A stretch of DNA of 64,000 nucleotides from Microbacterium sp. Root180 (GTDB taxonomy: Bacteria; Actinomycetota; Actinomycetes; Actinomycetales; Microbacteriaceae), in NCBI RefSeq assembly GCF_001428485.1, contig NZ_LMHS01000001.1:248404-312403 (forward strand). The letters run 5' to 3'. The notes beneath the pieces are model-generated. The model did not search any database. It was not told the origin of the DNA and was given only the letters and a program-made list of their open reading frames with translations. Below, piece after piece: positions 46,753-56,504 of this stretch. Both the position numbers and the translations under genes were made by a program. How positions within the stretch are numbered: the first letter of the stretch is position 1; the number at the start of each line of letters is the position of its first letter.

Positions 46753-47301
46753 GTGACGAGGACTCAGAGAACACGCGCTTCTCTGTTGCGATCGGCGATG
46801 GAGCTGTTCGAGGAGCGCGGCTACGATGCGACGACCGCAGCGGCGATCGCCGCGCGCGCCGGTGTGACCGAGATGACCTTCTTCCGGCACTTCCCGTCGA
46901 AGGACGCGGTCTTGATCGAGGATCCGTACGATCCCGTCATCGCGGATGCGATCGAGAGGCAGCCCGCAGAGATGCCTCCGCTGGCCGCTGCAGCTGCCGG
47001 CGTGAGGGATGCGTGGACATCCCTTCCTGCTCCCGCCAGCTCCGAGGTCCGGGATCGACTCCGGGTGGTTTCGCGGACCCCGTCCCTCCGCGGTGCCCTG
47101 GCGCGCAACAGCGTGCAGACCGAGCGTGCAATTGCCGACGCGCTCGTCGCGCGCGGCTCAGATCCCGGTGATGCCCGGATCGCGGCCTCCGCGACGTTGG
47201 GGGCCTTGAACGCCTCACTTCTCGACTGGGCGGACGGCGAGGATGCCGATCTCGGCACGGCCATAGACGCTGCGCTCCGTGTACTCGGAAACGAACGATG
47301 A
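46753..47301 (+). CDS. TetR-family regulator of the adjacent ABC transporter
   Basis: This 182-residue repressor has the HTH RASLLRSAMELFEERGYDATTAAAIAARAG, then EMTFFRHFPSKDAVL. The C-terminal part is short. Its stop overlaps the start of the ABC ATPase (ATGA), so repressor and transporter form one operon. The palindrome on its own promoter indicates autorepression relieved by a substrate or drug. The start is GTG 46753, probably leaderless. Confidence 0.9.
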   Translation: MTRTQRTRASLLRSAMELFEERGYDATTAAAIAARAGVTEMTFFRHFPSKDAVLIEDPYDPVIADAIERQPAEMPPLAAAAAGVRDAWTSLPAPASSEVRDRLRVVSRTPSLRGALARNSVQTERAIADALVARGSDPGDARIAASATLGALNASLLDWADGEDADLGTAIDAALRVLGNER

Positions 47302-48017
47302 ACGTTCGTCTGGAAGCTGCGGCCGCCACTCGCGTCTTCTCCAGCGAGGCAGGGATCTTCGACGTCGACCTCCAGCTCGCCGCGGGGCGGATCGTCGCGC
47401 TCATCGGCCTGAATGGCGCAGGCAAGACGACGCTGATGCGGGTGTTGCTGGGAATGCTGCGTCCCGACAGCGGCGAGGTGCGGCTCGGCGGGTTCCGGTT
47501 GGCGGAGGCGCCGCTCGAAGAGTGGGCGCACGTCGGGCACCTGGTTGAATACCCGCTCGCTTATCCGGAGCTCTCCGCGCGCCGGAATCTGGAGCTCAGC
47601 GCCAGATTGCGCGGCGTCCTCGATGTCGAGTCCGCCGTTGATCGGATCATGTCGGAGCTGGCTCTCGACGCCTACGCCGGCCGCCGCTATCGGGCGCTGT
47701 CGCTCGGCAACAAGCAACGGATCGGGATCGCTGCGGCGCTCGTGCATGATCCGCGAGTGATCGTCCTCGACGAACCGACGAATTCGCTCGACCCGGCCGG
47801 CGTGATCCGTCTGCGCGAGAGCCTGGTGAGGCGGGCGGGGGCTGGCGCCGCCGTCCTGGTGAGCAGTCACCATCTCGACGAGGTCGCGCGCATCGCGGAT
47901 CGCATCGTCGTGATGAACGCAGGGAGGCTCATCGGCGATCTGGAGGTCGCCACACCTGATATCGAGCACGCGTTCTTCGAAGCGGTCAGAGCGGATGACG
48001 AGCGGATGGCGACATGA
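47298..48017 (+). CDS. ABC transporter ATP-binding protein
   Basis: This 239-residue ABC-2-type ATPase has Walker A GLNGAGKTT, signature LSLGNKQRIGIAAAL (LSLGN form, common in bacitracin/lantibiotic-export-like ATPases), Walker B VIVLDEPTNSLDP and switch His in VSSHHLDE. It is coupled to the TetR gene before and the permease after by ATGA overlaps. The substrate is unknown; an antimicrobial-efflux or lantibiotic-immunity-like role is possible. Confidence 0.9.
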   Translation: MNVRLEAAAATRVFSSEAGIFDVDLQLAAGRIVALIGLNGAGKTTLMRVLLGMLRPDSGEVRLGGFRLAEAPLEEWAHVGHLVEYPLAYPELSARRNLELSARLRGVLDVESAVDRIMSELALDAYAGRRYRALSLGNKQRIGIAAALVHDPRVIVLDEPTNSLDPAGVIRLRESLVRRAGAGAAVLVSSHHLDEVARIADRIVVMNAGRLIGDLEVATPDIEHAFFEAVRADDERMAT

Positions 48018-48766
48018 AGGCGGCGCTGTGGGCCGAAGGGATGAAGCTGGCCGGATCGACCGTGGGCCGGGTCGGCTCCGTTGCCGTGGTGGTGGGGGTA
48101 TCCGTGCTCAGCGGCTCGATGCTGCTGGCCGCCCACTCCGACGACGCGCAGCTGCTGGCCAAGCTCGGCCCGGTGGCGAGCGGCGACTGGACGGGCTTCC
48201 TGCTCGGCGCGGCCCAGATCACGGGGGCGGGCGGCATGGGTGGCTTCGCCGTCGTGCTGGCGTGGATGTTCGGTCGCGAGTTCGGTGACGGCACGATCAC
48301 GGGGTTGTTCGCCCTTCCGGTGAGACGGTCGACGATCTCGCTCGCCAAGTTGCTCGTGTACGCCGCGTGGGCCGTGGCGATGAGTGCCGCGCTCGGACTC
48401 TCACTCCTGTTCGTCGGACTGATCGCCGGCCTCGGCCCGCTCACCACCGCCGACGCGGAGTCACTTGTTCGCCAGTTCGCATTGGGCGTGATGTCCGCGG
48501 CGATCGCGATTCCTGTGGCGTGGGCGGCGACGCTGAGCCGCTCCGTGCTGGGCGGGGTGAGCGTCGCCATCGCACTGGTGGTCGTCGCCCAGGTGTCCGT
48601 GCTGGCCGGTATCGGTGGATGGATGCCGCTCGCTGCGCCCGCGCTGTGGGCGGTCTCGGGCGGGACGGCCGTCTCACCACTGCAGCTCGTGCTGGTCGTT
48701 CCGTTCGCCGCTGCGGCGGTGATCGCCACGGCCATCACCTGGGCGCGCCTGCAGCTGGACCGGTGA
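48014..48766 (+). CDS. ABC transporter permease
   Basis: This 250-residue ABC-2-type permease has six predicted helices and the GREFGDGTITGLFALPVRRSTI coupling segment, seen in lantibiotic-immunity and bacitracin-type permeases. It forms the transporter with the preceding ATPase and overlaps it by ATGA. Only 17 bases separate it from the convergent ktrA gene. Confidence 0.87.
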   Translation: MKAALWAEGMKLAGSTVGRVGSVAVVVGVSVLSGSMLLAAHSDDAQLLAKLGPVASGDWTGFLLGAAQITGAGGMGGFAVVLAWMFGREFGDGTITGLFALPVRRSTISLAKLLVYAAWAVAMSAALGLSLLFVGLIAGLGPLTTADAESLVRQFALGVMSAAIAIPVAWAATLSRSVLGGVSVAIALVVVAQVSVLAGIGGWMPLAAPALWAVSGGTAVSPLQLVLVVPFAAAAVIATAITWARLQLDR

Positions 48767-48783
48767 GAGGAGGGCGGCGACCG

Positions 48784-49482
48784 TCACCGCAGTTGCGCGA
48801 AGGCCTCGGCGTCCCTTGTGGGTCCGACGACGAGAATCGTGTCGCCCGCCTCGAGAACGGTGGTGTTGTCCGCGTTCGTCCAGGCCTGATCGCCGTGCTG
48901 GTAGGCGGCGATGGTGATTCCGTGGCTCCGTCGGATGTTCGTGTCGCCCAGCGCGACACCCTGGATCCTCGCCGGAGCCGGGGCCTTGACGAGGGCGTAG
49001 CCCGGTGCCACCTCGATGTAGTCGAGTGCGGCGCCGCGAACGAGGTGCGCGACGCGGCGACCCATGTCCTTCTCGGGGTAGATGACGTGATGGACGCCGA
49101 GTTGCTCGAGAATCTGGCCATGTCGGTCGTCGACGGCCTTCGCCCAGATGACGGGGATGTTCATGCTCAGCAGAACCGAGCAGGTCAGGATCGATGCCGA
49201 GATGTCGCCGCCGATCGCGACGACCACCCGATCGAACTCGTCGATCGCCAGTTGGTTCAGCGCCTCGACCCTCGTCGAATCTGCGCGGACGACCTGAGTC
49301 AGCTCACCGTTCAGCGACTGAACGAGTTCTTCGTCCACATCGATCCCCAGTACCTCCGTCCCGCCGGACATGAGCTCGAGCGCCAAGGCGCTGCCGAAGC
49401 GGCCGAGGCCGATCACCGCGACGGAGTCGGCCTCGGCGATACGACGTGACGTGTCGTTGGAGAAGATCGAGAACTTAGCCAA
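48784..49482 (-). CDS. ktrA: KtrA/TrkA-type potassium channel regulatory subunit
   Basis: This 232-residue RCK protein has an N-terminal Rossmann RCK_N domain with VAVIGLGRFGSALALEL and VLGIDVDEELVQSL, and a C-terminal RCK_C (TrkA-C) domain from about residue 145 (GYALVKAPAPARIQGVALGD). It gates the KtrB channel in response to ATP/ADP or c-di-AMP. Translation starts at TTG 49482 and overlaps the ktrB stop by eight bases, so synthesis is coupled to the channel subunit. Confidence 0.93.
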   Translation of the reverse strand: MAKFSIFSNDTSRRIAEADSVAVIGLGRFGSALALELMSGGTEVLGIDVDEELVQSLNGELTQVVRADSTRVEALNQLAIDEFDRVVVAIGGDISASILTCSVLLSMNIPVIWAKAVDDRHGQILEQLGVHHVIYPEKDMGRRVAHLVRGAALDYIEVAPGYALVKAPAPARIQGVALGDTNIRRSHGITIAAYQHGDQAWTNADNTTVLEAGDTILVVGPTRDAEAFAQLR

Positions 49483-50851
49483 TGGCGGGCCTCTCTTTCG
49501 GGAATTCGTAAAGGATCCGGCGCTCGCGCAGGGCGATCGCGGAACCCAGGGTCAATGGGCCCAGCCTGCCGAGGAACATCAGGGCGACGAGCACGATCTG
49601 TGCGGGTTCGGACAAGTCTGCGGTGATACCTGTGGAGAGACCGACCGTCGCGAACGCCGAGACAGATTCGAAGAGGGCGCGGTCGAGTTCCTCGCCGGTC
49701 AGGAGCATGAGGAGGCCTGCACCGGAGACGACCGCTGCCACCGCGAGCAGCACCACAGTGATCGCCTGACGGTGCACCGCGCGGGAGAGTCGCTTGCCGA
49801 AGATGTTCACCGCTCCATCACCGCGCAGCTCGGTCATCATGATGAAGAACAGCACGGCGAAGGTCGTGACCTTGATGCCGCCGGCTGTGCCCGCGGGTCC
49901 GCCGCCGATGAACATCAGCACGTCCATTCCGAGCCACGTTTCGTCGTACATGGCGCCGATGTCGACAGAGTTGAAGCCGGCGGTGCGGGTTTGGACGGAC
50001 TGGAAGAATCCCGCCAGCACCCGTGCCCACGGATCCAGGTTCCCGAACGTGGCCGGGTTGTTCCACTCGATCAGCGTGATGTACGCGGTCCCAGCGATCA
50101 GAAGCACGCCCGACGCCCACACCACGATCTTCGTGTTCATCGACCAGTGCAGGGGACGGCGGAACTCCTTGCGGAGCTGGAAGAGGACGGGAAATCCCAA
50201 CCCGCCGAGGATGATCGCCGCCGCGATCGGCAGGCAGATGAACGGATCGTCGACGAACCCCATGAGGTTGTCGCTGTACAGCGCGAAGCCTGCATTGTTG
50301 AATGCGGAGACGGCGTGGAAGAGGGCGAACCACGACGCTTCGCCCAGCGAATACCCGTATCCCGCGAGGAAGCGGACGAACAGCATCCCGAACGTGACCG
50401 CTTCGATGATGAGTGACGTGAGGACGATGCCGCGTGCCACCCCGCGGACGTCGTCGAGGCCGACTGATTTCGCTTCCGCCGCGGTGTTCAGCCGTGAGCG
50501 CACGGTGAACTTCCGTGCCAGCACCAAGCCCACCAGAGCCGCGAAGATCATGATCCCCAGTCCGCCGACCTGGATCAGAAGGAGGATCACGACCTGTCCG
50601 AACGGCGACCAGAATGTCGGAGTGTCGACCACCGTCAGGCCCGTCACACACACGGCACTCGTCGAGGTGAACAGTGCCTGCACGATGGTCGCGCCGCCCG
50701 GGCCCGTCTTCGAGATCGGAAGCATCAGCAGGGCGGTGCCCACCACGATCGCGAGTCCGAATCCGCCTGCGACCGCCTGGGCCGGATGAAGTCGGAACCG
50801 GGCCCGTCGCGAACGTGCCCGCTCGGCCCTCGACCGACGCCGGATGCTCAC
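49475..50851 (-). CDS. ktrB: KtrB/TrkH-type potassium uptake channel subunit
   Basis: This 458-residue membrane protein has the four M1-P-M2 repeats of the Trk/Ktr superfamily; selectivity-filter segments are visible as SAVCVTGLTVVD, SAFNNAGFALYS, RTAGFNSVDIG and SAFATVGLSTGI. With KtrA it forms a potassium importer. The N-terminus is very Arg-rich. GTG 50851 is taken as start; TTG 50857 two codons earlier is the alternative. Gene order ktrB–ktrA is standard for Ktr operons. Confidence 0.93.
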   Translation of the reverse strand: MSIRRRSRAERARSRRARFRLHPAQAVAGGFGLAIVVGTALLMLPISKTGPGGATIVQALFTSTSAVCVTGLTVVDTPTFWSPFGQVVILLLIQVGGLGIMIFAALVGLVLARKFTVRSRLNTAAEAKSVGLDDVRGVARGIVLTSLIIEAVTFGMLFVRFLAGYGYSLGEASWFALFHAVSAFNNAGFALYSDNLMGFVDDPFICLPIAAAIILGGLGFPVLFQLRKEFRRPLHWSMNTKIVVWASGVLLIAGTAYITLIEWNNPATFGNLDPWARVLAGFFQSVQTRTAGFNSVDIGAMYDETWLGMDVLMFIGGGPAGTAGGIKVTTFAVLFFIMMTELRGDGAVNIFGKRLSRAVHRQAITVVLLAVAAVVSGAGLLMLLTGEELDRALFESVSAFATVGLSTGITADLSEPAQIVLVALMFLGRLGPLTLGSAIALRERRILYEFPKERPAIG

Positions 50852-50999
50852 CGCCAAACTGTAGCGCCCTTGCCCGCCCCATGCCTGGCTCCCCGACGGC
50901 AGAGGCCCCGCGATCCCTGAGACCGCGCTGCCTGCCCATCAAGTCTCGTCATCCTCGGAAGGTGACCCGATTCGGCCACGATGGATGGACAATCGTGTC

Positions 51000-52163
51000 A
51001 TGGCACGCTTTGCGTGGACGCAGAGAGCCCACCTCGAGGCCGCCGCGATGCGGATCGAGACGCGGCTGCACCGCCGCGGGGTGCTCGATGCGCGACGCTT
51101 CGCCGTGCGCACCGAGGCGCGCGCGATCGTGGTGGCGACCCTCGCCTTCGGAGCCGGGCTTGCCGGCGGCGCTGTGGGGTTCTGGGGTCGCGCGGTGCCG
51201 GTGTGGGAGGGCGCGTCGGTCGGCGCGGGCGGCATCGCTGTCGCAGCATCCATCACCCTCGCCACCGCGTCGGTGAGCTACCGCCTCGCGGCTCGCGATC
51301 CGATGCAGGCGTGGCTCAAGGACATCGCCCGCTCCCGGCGGGTATGGATGACCTCGGCGCTCGCAGTCTCACTCGCCGCGGTGTTCGGAATGATCCTGTG
51401 GATGCTGTTCCACGCAGCGTCGCTGATCTGGCCCGGGGTCGCCGTCGATACGCTGACGGCGACCATGATCGTCGCTCTCGTGGCCGGTACCTCCGGCTAC
51501 ACCGCGTTCACCGTCGCCGCGCACGTCACCCCGAGCCGGCTCGTGGTGCTGCTGTTCGCCGTCGTGGCGACAGGGTTCGCCGTGAGTGTCGCGACGACGC
51601 GCGACGACGGCTGGTACCAGTACCACTTCAGTGAGCTCGGTGGTCGCGGCGGTGTCACGGGAGCGATCTTCAACGCAACGCTCATCCTGGCGGGCGGGGT
51701 GACAGCGCTGCTCGCGCTCTACCTGCTGACGAGCCTGGAGCAGTGGGCGCACACCGAACCGCGACTGACGCGCGCGCGGATGATCATCGTGTTCGCGGTG
51801 TTCCTCGCGCTCGCGGCGTGCTTCATCGGGGCGGCTCTCGTGCCGGTCACCACCAGCCAGGTGGGCCACAACGTCTTCGCGATCGGGATGGCCGTGGTCT
51901 TCGGGGCGTTCCTGCTCGGCCTGCGCTGGATACTGCCGTGCCTGCCGCGCGCGATGATCGCGTTCGCCGTCGCGGTCGCGAGCGGCATCGTCTTCTCCGC
52001 GGTCCTGTTCTGGGTCGGGTACTACACCCTCGCGACCCACGAGATGATCTGCGCCGGACTGGTGGTGGGGTGCCTGCTGCTGTTCACGCGCACCCTTGCG
52101 GTGGCCGAGAGAGCAGCATCGGCAGCGCCGGCCGCCGATGTCGCCGCCGAAACCGATCGCTGA
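51000..52163 (+). CDS. Multi-pass membrane protein, DUF998-like
   Basis: This 387-residue protein has about eight to nine hydrophobic helices and a short basic N-terminus. A segment around residue 205-235 (YQYHFSELGGRGGVTGAIFN) resembles the F-S-x-L-G...FN motif of the DUF998 family, so that assignment is tentative. No catalytic motif was found. ATG 51000 is selected, with an in-frame ATG at 50985. It is divergent from ktrB. Confidence 0.7.
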   Translation: MARFAWTQRAHLEAAAMRIETRLHRRGVLDARRFAVRTEARAIVVATLAFGAGLAGGAVGFWGRAVPVWEGASVGAGGIAVAASITLATASVSYRLAARDPMQAWLKDIARSRRVWMTSALAVSLAAVFGMILWMLFHAASLIWPGVAVDTLTATMIVALVAGTSGYTAFTVAAHVTPSRLVVLLFAVVATGFAVSVATTRDDGWYQYHFSELGGRGGVTGAIFNATLILAGGVTALLALYLLTSLEQWAHTEPRLTRARMIIVFAVFLALAACFIGAALVPVTTSQVGHNVFAIGMAVVFGAFLLGLRWILPCLPRAMIAFAVAVASGIVFSAVLFWVGYYTLATHEMICAGLVVGCLLLFTRTLAVAERAASAAPAADVAAETDR

Positions 52164-52254
52164 GACCCGGCCCGCTCCTCGGACTGGTCCAGTCGAGCCG
52201 TCCCTGAGGGTCGATCCTCTTGTGTCCGCCGCATCGCCTGGTGAGAGTGGGGGC

Positions 52255-52755
52255 ATGGCCTTTGTGCGCGTGCTCTCCTTCTTCCTGGCACTGCTGGTGG
52301 GCGTGGCTCTCCTCGCTGCGGCGGTGTTCGTCGTGGGGGTACGCACTCGGACTCCCCGCGTGCTGCGCTTCGCGCGTGAGATGCAGCGGGACGTGATCAA
52401 TCCCGGAGCGTTGCGGGATGCCGGTACCCCCGGATCCCCCTGGGCCGTCGTCCGCGCACCCGGCGGGGTCAGCGGCAGGGTCTACGACACGCCTGTCGGG
52501 GTTCAGCGCGTCGGCGACGAGCTGTACATCTCGCTGCCCTACGGCGAGGGGACCCAGTGGCTGCGCAACGTCCGCGCCGCGGGCGGCGCGACCTTGCTCC
52601 ACGACGGTCACGAGATCGAAGCGACGGCACCCGAGCTCGTTCCCATCGGCCAGACGCCGATGGCCGCCGCCGATCGGATCGCCATCTGGGTCTTCGGCGT
52701 CACACACGCGCTGCGGCTGCATGCGGCGTCCTCGGTACCCGTCGCCGCCCGATAG
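52255..52755 (+). CDS. Membrane-anchored protein with F420/DDN-like (nitroreductase) fold
   Basis: This 166-residue protein has one N-terminal membrane helix (residues 6-28) and a C-terminal beta-barrel domain. The segment QRVGDELYISLPYGEGTQWL, followed by RNVRAAGGATLLHDGHEIEA, resembles the deazaflavin-dependent nitroreductase (DUF385) family that binds F420. The fit is moderate. ATG 52255 is preceded by a G-rich Shine-Dalgarno. It lies just ahead of the arylsulfatase pseudogene. Confidence 0.7.
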   Translation: MAFVRVLSFFLALLVGVALLAAAVFVVGVRTRTPRVLRFAREMQRDVINPGALRDAGTPGSPWAVVRAPGGVSGRVYDTPVGVQRVGDELYISLPYGEGTQWLRNVRAAGGATLLHDGHEIEATAPELVPIGQTPMAAADRIAIWVFGVTHALRLHAASSVPVAAR

Positions 52756-52851
52756 ACCCACCGCGGAGGTGTCACTCACAGAGGGTGAGGTGGCGGCCCG
52801 GTCGCTCGCGCTACGTTGCAGTCGCCGGCCACTCACCCTGGAGGATTCGTC

Positions 52852-55218
52852 TTGGTTCCTGATCGTCACGCGCGCAGCATCCTGCCGATTCCCGACCGTC
52901 AGGCGCCCGGTCTCACGACGTACGACGCGAAGGACTCTGACACGTCGTATCCGCCGATCACACCGCTGCTGCCACCCGAAGGCGCACCGAACGTGCTCGT
53001 CATCCTGATCGACGACACCGGGTTCGGGGCATCCAGCGCGTTCGGCGGACCGTGTGGCCACGCCGACGGCGGAGCGGCTCGCGGCCGGGGGTTTGAAGTT
53101 CAACCGGTTCCACACCACAGCGCTGTGCGCACCGACGCGCGCAGCGCTGCTGAGCGGCCGCAACCACCACTCCGTCGGCATGGGCAGCGTCACCGAGACG
53201 GCGACCTCTGCACCAGGGAACAGCTCGCTGCGGCCGAACACCAAGGCCCCGTTGGCGATGACGCTGAAACTGAACGGCTATTCGACGGCGCAGTTCGGGA
53301 AGTGTCACGAGGTGCCGGTGTGGCAGACCTCGCCGATGGGACCGTTCGATGCGTGGCCGTCCGGTGGTGGCGGTTTCGAGACGTTCTACGGCTTCATCGG
53401 CGGCGAGACCAACCAGTGGGAGCCGGCTCTGTATGACGGGACGACGGCGGTCGAGGCGCCGGCCACCCCCGAGGAGGGGTATCACCTCACCGAGGATCTC
53501 GCGGATCGGGCGGTGAGCTGGATCCGCACCCAGAACGCGCTCATGCCCGACAAGCCGTTCTTCGTCTACTTCGCGCCCGGCGCGACGCACGCACCCCACC
53601 ATGTGCCGCAGGAGTGGGCCGACAAGTACAAAGGCGCCTTCGCCGACGGGTGGGATGCGCAGCGGGAGCGCACGTTCGCACAGCAGAAAGAGCTGGGAGT
53701 CATCCCCGCCGACACAGAGCTCACGCCACGCCACCCGGAGATCCCTGCGTGGGATGACATGCCCGCCGAGCTCAAGCCGGTGCTCGAGCGGCAGATGGAG
53801 ATGTACGCGGGCTTCCTCGAGCACACCGACCACCACGTCGGCCGAGTGATCGACGCCATCGAAGACCTCGGCGTCCTCGACAACACACTGATCTACTACA
53901 TCATCGGCGACAACGGCGCCTCGGCAGAGGGCACGCTGAACGGTGCGTTCAACGAGATGGCGAACTTCAACGGCATGGCGGCGTTGGAGACCCCCGAGTA
54001 CCCCTTGTCGAGAATCGACGAGCTCGGCACCCCCACGTCGTACAACCACTATGCGGTGGGCTGGGCGTGGGCGATGAACGCCCCGTTCCAGTGGAGCAAG
54101 CAGGTCGCCTCGCATTGGGGTGGCACGCGCAACGGCACGATCGTGCATTGGCCGAAGGGAATCGCGGAGAAGGGCGGGTTGCGCTCCCAGTTCACGCACG
54201 TCATCGACCTCGCGCCCACCGTGCTCGAGGCGGCGGGACTCCCGGAACCGACGATCGTCAACGGTGTGCAGCAGTCGCCGATCGAGGGCACGAGCATGCT
54301 CTACACGTTCGACCAGCCGGACACCGCGGAGCGGCACGACCTGCAGTACTTCGAGATGTTCGGCAACCGGGGCATCTACTTCAGGGGGTGGAGCGCGGTC
54401 ACCAAGCACCGCACCCCGTGGATCATGACCGGCGGCGCAGTGCCCGCGTTCGACGACGACGTCTGGGAGCTCTACGACGGCACGACCGACTACAGTCAGG
54501 CCCGCAATCTGGTCGCCGACCAGCCCGAGAGGCTGCACGATCTGCAGCGACTCTGGCTCATCGAAGCCGTGAAGTACAACGTGCTGCCCATCGATGACCG
54601 CGGCGCGGAACGAATGAACCCCGAGCTCGCCGGCCGCCCCACCCTGATCCACGGCACCTCTCAGCTGCTGTATCCAGGGATGGGGAGGCTGTCCGAGAAC
54701 AGTGTCATCAGCATCAAGAACAAGTCCTTCGCCGTCACCGCTGAGGTCGACGTGCCGGCACGCGGAGCGGAGGGCGTGATCATCGCCCAGGGCGGAGCGT
54801 TCGGCGGGTGGAGCCTCTACTTCACCGCCGGCGCCATGGCGTTCACCTACAACTAGTCGGCCTGCAACAGTTCACCACCAACGCGGATTCGAGACTGGAT
54901 GCCGGCAAGCACCAGGTGCGCGTGGAGTTCGCCTACGACGGCGGCGGTCTCGCCAAGGGCGGCGACGTCACTCTCTACTACGACGGCAACCCGGTCGGCA
55001 CCGGGCGCGTCGGCGCCACCCAGGCCATGATCTTCTCCGCCGACGAGACCACCGACGTCGGCTACGAATCCGGAACCACCGTCAGCGCCGAGTACACCGC
55101 ACAGACCAGCCGCTTCACCGGCAAGATCCGCTGGGTGCAGATCGACACCGGCGAGGATGACCACGACCACCTCATCGACCCCGACGAACGACTCCGCATC
55201 GCCATCGCACGCCAATAG
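52852..55218 (+). pseudogene. Arylsulfatase gene with two compensating frameshifts
   Basis: Corrected, this is a 788-residue sulfatase of normal length. The formylglycine-modification motif CAPTR (CxPxR) at 53126-53140 and metal-site blocks VLVILIDDTGFG and GDNGAS are present, as is a C-terminal beta-rich domain with YYDG. Translation breaks twice: an extra base near 53055 (GGPC, then ATPTAERL resumes one frame over) and a missing base near 54853, where TAG interrupts FTYN|LVGLQQF. Every other region reads as a well-conserved enzyme, so recent decay or sequence error are both possible. The start is TTG 52852 with GGAGG seven bases upstream. The maturase (FGE) is not in the window. Confidence 0.85.
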
Positions 55219-55265
55219 CGGGAACCGGTCACCACGAGCCGGCGACGGATCGAGCGCGCCATCCA

Positions 55266-55280
55266 CCCGCCACAGGCGGG
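55266..55280. terminator. Short hairpin between convergent genes
   Basis: CCCGCC (55266-55271) pairs with GGCGGG (55275-55280) across ACA, five bases before the end of the acetyltransferase gene. It is small and without a T tract; function is tentative. Confidence 0.35.
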
Positions 55281-55285
55281 CTAGC

Positions 55286-55897
55286 TCACGCTGAGGGTGC
55301 CGCGAGATGGGTGTCGGCCTGTGTGGATTCCCATTCGTCTCGGGTGATGGCGTATTCGACGGCGCCGAGCTCGCTGCCGGTGCGGTCGTCGTTCTCCTCG
55401 TAGAAGGTGCGGACGTACTGGAGGCCGGCTGAGGACATGGTGGTCCGGGATCGTTCGTTCACCGTCATGGTGAGAGCGAACACGCGTTGCATGTCGAGGT
55501 CTCGGAACGCGTGACGCACCATCTCGCGTGCACCCTCGGTGGCCAGTCCCTTGCCCCAGTGCCGCCGGAGCAGTCGGTACCCCAGCTCGGCCTGCCCCGG
55601 GAGGAGGGTTTCCCCTCCCCAGCCGGCAGGCTGCAGCAACCACCAGCCGACGAACTCGTCGTCGACGAACCCGACCCAGAATCCGAGCCCCGCGACGGGC
55701 TCTGCTGTCTCGAGCCGGAGCCCGTGAGCGTTTTCGACTTGGGCGCGGGTGCGACCGCGACCGTCACGGCTCAAGTAGCGCATCACCTCCGGGTCGGAGT
55801 CCAACTCGACCTCGAGTTCCAGATGCTCATCGCCCAAGGGGATCAGTCGGATTCGGTCTGTCTGCAACGTCGCCTGAGACACAGAGCCATACTGCAC
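55286..55897 (-). CDS. GNAT-family acetyltransferase (RimJ/RimL-like)
   Basis: This 203-residue GNAT protein has the acetyl-CoA loop pattern QAELGYRLLRRHWGKGLATEGARE (R/Q-x-x-G-x-G/A) and an N-terminal ATLQTDRIRLIPLGDEHLE that is typical of the RimJ/RimL N-terminal acetyltransferase branch. The target is unknown; ribosomal-protein or small-molecule amines are typical. GTG 55897 is chosen, with AGGA six bases upstream. The start context is more AT-rich than the body. Confidence 0.9.
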   Translation of the reverse strand: MQYGSVSQATLQTDRIRLIPLGDEHLELEVELDSDPEVMRYLSRDGRGRTRAQVENAHGLRLETAEPVAGLGFWVGFVDDEFVGWWLLQPAGWGGETLLPGQAELGYRLLRRHWGKGLATEGAREMVRHAFRDLDMQRVFALTMTVNERSRTTMSSAGLQYVRTFYEENDDRTGSELGAVEYAITRDEWESTQADTHLAAPSA

Positions 55898-56123
55898 CAC
55901 CCGTCCTTACGAGAAAATGTTCTCGAGATTGTCGACGGTCTCGTTGAGGACGCCGCGATTGGATCTGGGCACGCGCCATGCATTGTGGCTCGGAAGGGAT
56001 GCGCTGAGGATGCAACCCATACTGTTAGCCTCGAGCACCGTACTGATGCGGGCGGCCACGCAGTTGCAGAAGAAATTCAAACATGCCCAAGACTTTGGCG
56101 TCTCCGACAACCGGGAGGCTCTG

Positions 56124-56357
56124 GTGACCACGCGAAAGATCTCAATCGAGCTGTCCGAAGATGAGGTGCTCGTACTCTTCGAATGGCTGCACCGCGTCAA
56201 CGAGAGCCCTCAGATCGAGTTTGAGGATCAAGCTGAGCAGCGAGTCGTGTGGGATCTCGAGGCTGCGCTGGAGTCGGCCAATCCTGCGTTGTTCGCGAGC
56301 GACTACAGGGTGCACCTGCGGGAGGCCAGGGATCGCGTCAGGGATCCCGATGAGTGA
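56124..56357 (+). CDS. Small hypothetical protein, 77 residues
   Basis: No family was recognised. The protein reads TTRKISIELSEDEVLVLFEWLHRVNESPQIEF and ends DRVRDPDE; it is acidic, helix-rich and soluble, and reminiscent of small helical nucleotide-binding or antitoxin-like proteins, although no motif proves it. GTG 56124 is preceded by GGGAGG at five bases, which is strong support. Base composition is less GC-rich than its neighbours, and it lies beside a tRNA-like sequence, so it may have been acquired. The frame stays open upstream to 55917, but without a comparable ribosome site. Confidence 0.6.
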   Translation: MTTRKISIELSEDEVLVLFEWLHRVNESPQIEFEDQAEQRVVWDLEAALESANPALFASDYRVHLREARDRVRDPDE

Positions 56358-56504
56358 TCAGACTCGCGGCCGCGGCGCGTGTGAGCATTGTGAGGACCGC
56401 TGATCGCCATGCATGCCCACGAAAAGTGTGGGCAAAAGGCCCTTTGCGGAGAAACCTGAGAACCGAGATCCCCGTCGGAACAAGGGATCGGAGCCCTCGT
56501 GAAG

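Noticed and set aside
49370-50416. 348-residue + strand open frame opposite ktrAB
   Set aside because: The composition is charged and low-complexity, and both strands of the region are better explained by ktrA and ktrB.
54808-55218. Independent gene for a 136-residue protein
   Set aside because: Its sequence is the C-terminal domain of the arylsulfatase and continues it after a one-base shift; it has no start signal of its own.
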